From: an uncultured Bacteroidia bacterium
Lineage (GTDB): Bacteria; Bacteroidota; Bacteroidia; Bacteroidales; UBA932
Length of the DNA: 10,127 nt
Direction of reading: 5' to 3'
Assembly (NCBI GenBank): GCA_902767465.1
Contig: CACXHM010000032.1
Location: 1-10,127, forward strand
Positions 6,721-10,127 of the stretch are shown piece after piece (positions within the stretch are counted from its first letter, which is position 1; every line of letters starts with the position of its first letter). Below the pieces are notes generated by a model that did not search any database, was not told the origin of the DNA, and worked only from the letters and a program-made list of their open reading frames with translations. The position numbers were made by a program, and so were the translations under genes.

Positions 6721-8007
6721 ATGAAAAACAGTTATCTTGGACGCTGGCTGCGGGATGTCTTGACAATCTTCAATATGGAGTTGAAGAATGTCCTTCATGA
6801 CGGAGGGGTGATGATTATTTTCATTGCGGCAGGTTTCTTCTATCCTATCCTCTACAATTTTGTGTATAAGAACGGTATCCTCGAGGATACTCCTATAGCA
6901 GTTGTGGACAATGCAGATTGCAGCGACTCGCGGCGGATGATTCGGGAAATGGATGCCACACGCGAAATAGATATAGCCTACAGGTGCACCTCCATGGAAG
7001 AAGCCAGGGATTTGTTCGCCCGCCGCAAAGTAAACGGAATCATTTATTTTCCGTCAGACTTCGGAGATAGGCTTGCAGGCAGGCAAACGGCAACATTCAG
7101 TATATATGCCGACATGAGCAGTTTTCTGTATTATAAGAATCTGCTGATGGGGTCCAACTTCGTAATGCTTCACGAAGTGAACAATATAAAAATTGAACGT
7201 TATTCTTTCGACGGACTTACCGATGCGCAGGCCGACCAGTCGGTGAACACGGTGCTTTACGATGACATCAACCCTTACAACAGGGCCTTCTCATACAGTA
7301 TCTTCCTGATCTCCGCCATCCTGATGCTGATAATCCAGCAGGTGATGTTCTATGGAATGAGCATGAGCGTGGGAACGATGCGTGAAGAGAACAGGAGTTT
7401 CGCTTCTTTGCCGGATTCGCTGAACGGTCACGGCGTAGGTCGCGTGGTGCTTGGCCGCGGCGCAGTTTACTGGCTGAGATTCATGATTATAGGCATCTAT
7501 GTCACATGTATAGTGCCGGCTATGTTCAATTTCCCGCAGAGGGGCAGTTACGGTGAAATTCTTGTGTTGCTCTCGCTTTTTGTTACAGTCTGTGTCTTCT
7601 TCTGTATGACATGGAGCACCCTTGTCACAAGGCGGGAATCAGCCTTCATCCTGTTCCTGTTCATGTCGCCGGTATGTGTCTTCCTCACCGGATTCAGCTG
7701 GCCAACTACTGCATTCCCAGCATTTTGGAAGTACTTTTCTTATCTTTTTCCTTCCACTTTCGGCTGCCAGGCTTTCATCAATATGAATACGGCCGGTGCA
7801 GATCTGGAGACAGTCGGACAATTGCTCAACTCGCTGACGGTTCAGGGTATGGTGTATTTTGTGCTTGCATGCCTGGCTATATATGTCGAGAACTTTGCCT
7901 TGAAACGCAAGGACGAAATTGACTCCGCAATCCGCAGCGTAGAAGACAGCATCATCGAGCATGGTGAAAAGATAGGGAATCATATTGAAAAGAGACTGAC
8001 ACGCTGA
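6721..8007 (+). CDS. ABC-2-type exporter permease (second of two)
   Basis: A 428-residue permease built like its upstream neighbour and probably an old paralogue: membrane helix at about 29-48, periplasmic domain with the parallel motif TPIAVVDNADCSDSRRM and KVNGIIYFPSDFGDRL, then helices near 191-212, 249-270, 280-300, 305-327 and 374-392. GFSWPTTAFPAFWKYFSYLFPST (about 324-346) corresponds to the conserved C-terminal motif. Unlike the first permease it ends in a charged tail of about 35 residues (about 395-428, KRKDEIDSAIRSVEDSII and onward) that looks like a cytoplasmic amphipathic helix. It has no ATPase domain. It is the last gene of the efflux operon; its stop codon (8005-8007) sits inside an inverted repeat at 7993-8021. 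Confidence 0.9.
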   Translation: MKNSYLGRWLRDVLTIFNMELKNVLHDGGVMIIFIAAGFFYPILYNFVYKNGILEDTPIAVVDNADCSDSRRMIREMDATREIDIAYRCTSMEEARDLFARRKVNGIIYFPSDFGDRLAGRQTATFSIYADMSSFLYYKNLLMGSNFVMLHEVNNIKIERYSFDGLTDAQADQSVNTVLYDDINPYNRAFSYSIFLISAILMLIIQQVMFYGMSMSVGTMREENRSFASLPDSLNGHGVGRVVLGRGAVYWLRFMIIGIYVTCIVPAMFNFPQRGSYGEILVLLSLFVTVCVFFCMTWSTLVTRRESAFILFLFMSPVCVFLTGFSWPTTAFPAFWKYFSYLFPSTFGCQAFINMNTAGADLETVGQLLNSLTVQGMVYFVLACLAIYVENFALKRKDEIDSAIRSVEDSIIEHGEKIGNHIEKRLTR

Positions 8008-8021
8008 CATTCTGTCAGTCT
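7993..8021 (+). terminator. Inverted repeat over the stop codon of the second permease, possible transcript end
   Basis: AGACTGACA (7993-8001) and TGTCAGTCT (8013-8021) are perfect 9-bp complements with an 11-nt loop holding the TGA stop. A second, mutually exclusive hairpin pairs CTGACA (8004-8009) with TGTCAG (8013-8018) around a TTC loop. The position, between the efflux operon and the grpE promoter, suits a terminator or 3'-end processing site, but no U-run follows, so it is not a textbook rho-independent terminator. Confidence 0.4.
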
Positions 8022-8045
8022 TATGCACTTGGCAGAAGTTTTGAT

Positions 8046-8053
8046 TATCTTTG
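8046..8053 (+). promoter_or_regulatory. Predicted -7 box of the grpE-dnaJ promoter
   Basis: TATCTTTG is a full match to the Bacteroidetes -7 consensus TAnnTTTG, 51 bp before the grpE ATG. Counting from the box places +1 near 8056. No good TTTG lies at the expected -33 distance (8021-8026 reads TTATGC), so the promoter may be weak in its basal state or need another factor. No CIRCE element (TTAGCACTC-N9-GAGTGCTAA) is present. Confidence 0.55.
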
Positions 8054-8055
8054 CA

Positions 8056-8086
8056 GCGGGATTTTCGGGAAGACCGGAAGTCCCGC
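8056..8086 (+). promoter_or_regulatory. 5'-leader stem-loop of the grpE-dnaJ mRNA
   Basis: GCGGGATTTTCGG (8056-8068) pairs with CCGGAAGTCCCGC (8074-8086) around the loop GAAGA. All 13 positions pair if two are G-U wobbles, which points to an RNA structure rather than a DNA operator. It begins at or next to the predicted +1 and ends 18 nt before the ATG, leaving the A/T-rich start region open. No U-run follows, so a terminator or attenuator is unlikely; protection of the mRNA 5' end is the simplest reading. Confidence 0.55.
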
Positions 8087-8104
8087 CAAACTAAATATAG
8101 CATT

Positions 8105-8638
8105 ATGTCAGAGAAACAAAATAAAGAAGGGCAAAAACCCGAAGCAAAAGCATCTAAACCGGAAAAACAGAAGAAAACCGTGGATCTTGCCCCTAAAGTG
8201 GCGGAACTTGAGGGCAAGCTTGCAAAAGAACACGATGATTACATTCGCCTGATGGCGGAATTTGAGACCTTCCGACGCCGCAGTGCCGAAGAGCGCCTTG
8301 CCCTCGTTGGATCGGCGTCTGCCGAAACCATCAAGGGTCTCCTCCCTGTACTTGATGACTGTGAACGTGCAATGGAGATGCTTTCCAAATCTTCCGACGA
8401 TGCTGCAAAAGAAGGAACTTCATTGATTTACAATAAGTTGATGGGTTATCTCAAGACCAGGGGCCTCTCTGTGATAGAGGCAAAAGGCGCTAAATTTGAT
8501 GTAGATGTGCACGAAGCCGTTACACAGTTCCCTGTGTCTGATGAATCCCAAAAGGGGGTTGTGATAGACGTGGTTCAGACAGGCTATATGCTTAACGGAA
8601 AAGTGCTACGTTATGCAAAAGTTGTTGTAGGAGCTTAA
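8105..8638 (+). CDS. grpE: GrpE, nucleotide-exchange factor of DnaK
   Basis: A 177-residue cytoplasmic cochaperone that releases ADP from DnaK and so resets its substrate cycle. The start is the ATG at 8105 (MSEKQNKEG). The frame is open back to a TTG at 8051, but that extension would translate the promoter -7 box and the leader hairpin, so it is rejected. The first 25 residues are Lys/Glu/Gln-rich and probably disordered. A long helix follows from about 28 to 75, including DDYIRLMAEFETFRRRSAEE, the dimerising stalk. The C-terminal beta-domain carries the GrpE signature FDVDVHEAVTQFPV through GVVIDVVQTGYMLNGKVLRYAKVVV (about 131-175). dnaJ starts 3 bp downstream, so the two are almost certainly one operon; dnaK is not in the window. 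Confidence 0.97.
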   Translation: MSEKQNKEGQKPEAKASKPEKQKKTVDLAPKVAELEGKLAKEHDDYIRLMAEFETFRRRSAEERLALVGSASAETIKGLLPVLDDCERAMEMLSKSSDDAAKEGTSLIYNKLMGYLKTRGLSVIEAKGAKFDVDVHEAVTQFPVSDESQKGVVIDVVQTGYMLNGKVLRYAKVVVGA

Positions 8639-8641
8639 TTT

Positions 8642-9829
8642 ATGGCAGAAAAAAGAGATTATTATGAGGTCCTTGGCATCCAGAAGGGTGCTTCGGAAGA
8701 TGAAATAAAGCAGGCTTACCGCAAGGCTGCCCTCAAGTGGCATCCTGACCGCTGGGTCAGTGGTACAGACGCCGAAAAGAGGACTGCCGAGGAAAAGTTC
8801 AAGGAAGCGTCCGAAGCTTATTCTGTGCTTTCCGATGCGGGGAAGCGTGCAAAGTACGATCAGTTTGGCTTTGCCGGTGTTGATGGTGCTCCTGGGCCTG
8901 ATTTCAGTCAGGGTTTCGGGAACTTGAACGATATCCTCGAAAATCTCTTTGGTGGCCGCTTCAGTTTTGGCGGAGGTGGGTTTGACTTCGGTGGATTTGG
9001 CTTTGGAGGGGGTTCCCACCAGAGTGGAGGCCCGAGAACAATGCGCGGGAGAGACATAAGGACAAGGGTTAGGCTCACACTTGAAGAAATCCAGAAAGGC
9101 TGTGACAAGGAAGTGACCATTGAACGCAACCGCCCCTGTTCGGAATGCTCCGGCAGAGGAACCAAGAACGAATCCGATATCCGTACATGTCCAGATTGCC
9201 GTGGCACAGGACAGGTAAGCCAGACTGTGAATTCGCTTTTTGGCAGGACGGTTACCTACACGACGTGCTCCCGCTGTAACGGAGAGGGGCGTATCGTTTC
9301 AAATCCCTGCAGGCGTTGTGGTGGTACAGGACTTGAGCGTAAAAGGGAAACCATCCGCGTCCATATCCCTGCCGGTGTAGAGAACGGCGTTCAGATTTCA
9401 GTCAGGGGAGAAGGACATGCTGCGCCCAGGGGTGGGGTAAACGGAGACTTGCTGTTGCTTATCGAAGAACTTCCTCATGCTGATTTCAAACGCGAAGGTG
9501 AAAATCTCTTCTATACCAAGGTAATTCCCGTGACAGATGCAATTCTGGGCTGCGAAGTAGAGATCCCTTGTCTGGACGGACCATATAGTCTTAAACTGGA
9601 CCCGGGAACCCAGTCCGGAACCGTACAGCGTCTGCGTGGCAAGGGTTTGCCTTCAATGAATGGTTATGGCAGGGGAGACCTGTATGTAAAAATCCTGGTA
9701 TGGATACCCCGCAAACTACGGGGCTCTGATAGGGAGGCAATCGAACGTCTTGCTGCATCTTCGGCTGTGAAACCGGATCCCACAAGGGAAGATAAGGCTC
9801 TCTTCGAAAAAGAAAGCCAGTATTTCTAG
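8642..9829 (+). CDS. dnaJ: DnaJ, Hsp40 cochaperone
   Basis: A 395-residue class I J-protein that delivers unfolded clients to DnaK and stimulates its ATPase. Domains in order: J domain (about 5-75) with the essential HPD at 34-36; Gly/Phe-rich linker (about 85-130, with the run GGGGFDFGGFGFGGG); zinc-finger domain with all four CxxCxGxG motifs intact, CSECSGRG 166-173, CPDCRGTG 183-190, CSRCNGEG 209-216 and CRRCGGTG 223-230; then the C-terminal client-binding and dimerisation domains (about 231-395). The loop after HPD (RWVSGTDAEKRTAEEK) is five residues longer than in E. coli DnaJ, a variant I recall from other Bacteroidales but cannot check. It follows grpE by 3 bp. I found no convincing terminator after the TAG, only a T7 run at 9839-9845 with a weak stem upstream. 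Confidence 0.98.
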   Translation: MAEKRDYYEVLGIQKGASEDEIKQAYRKAALKWHPDRWVSGTDAEKRTAEEKFKEASEAYSVLSDAGKRAKYDQFGFAGVDGAPGPDFSQGFGNLNDILENLFGGRFSFGGGGFDFGGFGFGGGSHQSGGPRTMRGRDIRTRVRLTLEEIQKGCDKEVTIERNRPCSECSGRGTKNESDIRTCPDCRGTGQVSQTVNSLFGRTVTYTTCSRCNGEGRIVSNPCRRCGGTGLERKRETIRVHIPAGVENGVQISVRGEGHAAPRGGVNGDLLLLIEELPHADFKREGENLFYTKVIPVTDAILGCEVEIPCLDGPYSLKLDPGTQSGTVQRLRGKGLPSMNGYGRGDLYVKILVWIPRKLRGSDREAIERLAASSAVKPDPTREDKALFEKESQYF

Positions 9830-9855
9830 CGAGTTGAATTTTTTTGAAAAATAAT

Positions 9856-9886
9856 TTTGCTCTGTACAAAATAATTTATAACTTTG
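9856..9886 (+). promoter_or_regulatory. Predicted rplS promoter
   Basis: TTTG (9856-9859), 19 bp, then TAACTTTG (9879-9886): both boxes match the Bacteroidetes housekeeping consensus with ideal spacing. The predicted +1 is near 9889, giving a leader of about 63 nt. The surrounding DNA is strongly A/T-rich, which fits a highly expressed ribosomal-protein promoter. Confidence 0.75.
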
Positions 9887-9899
9887 CGGTCCCGAAAAA

Positions 9900-9933
9900 G
9901 CAGCCTCTCGCAGAACGGTTCAGTGATGCTGCG
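9900..9933 (+). promoter_or_regulatory. Possible secondary structure in the rplS leader
   Basis: GCAGC (9900-9904) can pair with GCTGC (9928-9932), with two further pairs (TC 9906-9907 with GA 9925-9926) beyond a mismatch. CGCAG (9909-9913) can instead pair with CTGCG (9929-9933), which uses the same right arm, so the two folds exclude each other. Ribosomal-protein leaders often carry autoregulatory structures, but these stems are short and chance pairing is quite possible. Confidence 0.22.
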
Positions 9934-9951
9934 TTAAATTGAAAAAGGATT

Positions 9952-10127
9952 ATGGATTTACTTAATGTAGCTAACAAGGCTTTCGCAAACGAAAATGTTG
10001 CGAATTTCCCTGATTTCAAAGCAGGTGACACTATTACCGTTACCTACAAAATCAAGGAAGGTGACAAGTTCCGCAAGCAGGATTTCCGCGGCGTGGTCAT
10101 TCAGATCAGTGGCGCAACCCCTTACAC
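9952..10127 (+). CDS. rplS: 50S ribosomal protein L19 (partial, N-terminal half)
   Basis: The reading frame starts at the ATG at 9952 and is open to the window edge, giving 58 full codons, about half of the roughly 115-120 residues usual for L19. The N-terminal helix MDLLNVANKAFANENV is followed by FPDFKAGDTITVTYKIKEGDKFRKQDFRGVVI, the family-typical FxxGDTVxVxYxIxEGxKxRxQxFxGVVI pattern. L19 sits at the interface of the 30S and 50S subunits. AAAAAGGA lies about 3 nt before the ATG, one of the few Shine-Dalgarno-like sequences in the window. It has its own promoter and is probably not part of the grpE-dnaJ unit. Confidence 0.95.
   Translation, partial: MDLLNVANKAFANENVANFPDFKAGDTITVTYKIKEGDKFRKQDFRGVVIQISGATPY

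Noticed and set aside
8029..8045. TTGGCA with TTGAT at sigma-54-like spacing upstream of grpE
   Set aside because: The -12 GC is replaced by GA and a full TAnnTTTG box lies immediately downstream, which explains the promoter better.
8056..8104. grpE leader hairpin as an RNA thermometer
   Set aside because: The stem ends 18 nt before the ATG and does not cover the start region, so it cannot act by the usual masking mechanism.
7639..8217. Minus-strand open frame of 192 residues across the efflux-grpE boundary
   Set aside because: It spans a terminator-like repeat, a promoter box and a leader hairpin of the plus strand and resembles no family; treated as chance.
9811..9845. Rho-independent terminator after dnaJ
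   Set aside because: There is a run of seven T, but the only stem upstream (AGAAA/TTTCT) is five weak pairs and lies 11 nt away from the T-run.

Overview
The window is 10.1 kb of dense bacterial sequence that reads as Bacteroidetes, most likely the order Bacteroidales. The basis is promoter boxes of the TTTG / TAnnTTTG type, A/T-rich start regions mostly without a Shine-Dalgarno motif, an AraC-TolC-HlyD-permease-permease efflux cluster of a layout I associate with this phylum, and GrpE, DnaJ and L19 sequences of Bacteroidales character. Genus cannot be read from this stretch. I saw no mobile element, CRISPR array, tRNA or rRNA. No gene-free stretch exceeds about 150 bp; the three real gaps are 2917-3066, 8008-8104 and 9830-9951.

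Layout. (1) 1-312: the C-terminal end of a dipeptidyl-peptidase IV-like S9 serine peptidase, followed after 20 bp by (2) a complete phospho-sugar mutase (333-1994), probably co-transcribed. (3) A minus-strand AraC-family regulator (1972-2916) converges on the mutase; the two coding ends overlap by 23 bp. (4) Divergent from the regulator is a tight four-gene plus-strand operon (3067-8007): TolC-like outer-membrane channel, HlyD-like periplasmic adaptor and two ABC-2-type permeases, separated by 3, 3 and 6 bp. (5) grpE and dnaJ follow (8105-9829) with their own promoter and a strong hairpin at the predicted 5' end of the mRNA. (6) rplS (ribosomal protein L19) begins at 9952 behind a very clear Bacteroidetes promoter and runs off the window.

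How the parts work together. The efflux operon has an inner-membrane permease pair, a periplasmic bridge and an outer-membrane exit duct, with the AraC protein as the likely local regulator. No ATP-binding subunit is encoded here, so the energy source is unexplained. GrpE and DnaJ are the nucleotide-exchange factor and J-protein of the DnaK chaperone; dnaK is not in the window. The peptidase, mutase, chaperone and ribosomal genes are ordinary core functions.

No wholly new system is evident. The points most worth a second look are the ATPase-less exporter cassette, the 13-bp hairpin that starts at the predicted +1 of the grpE-dnaJ mRNA, the competing hairpins over the stop codon of the second permease, and an AraC promoter whose -7 box lies inside the longest possible reading frame and so decides the start codon.
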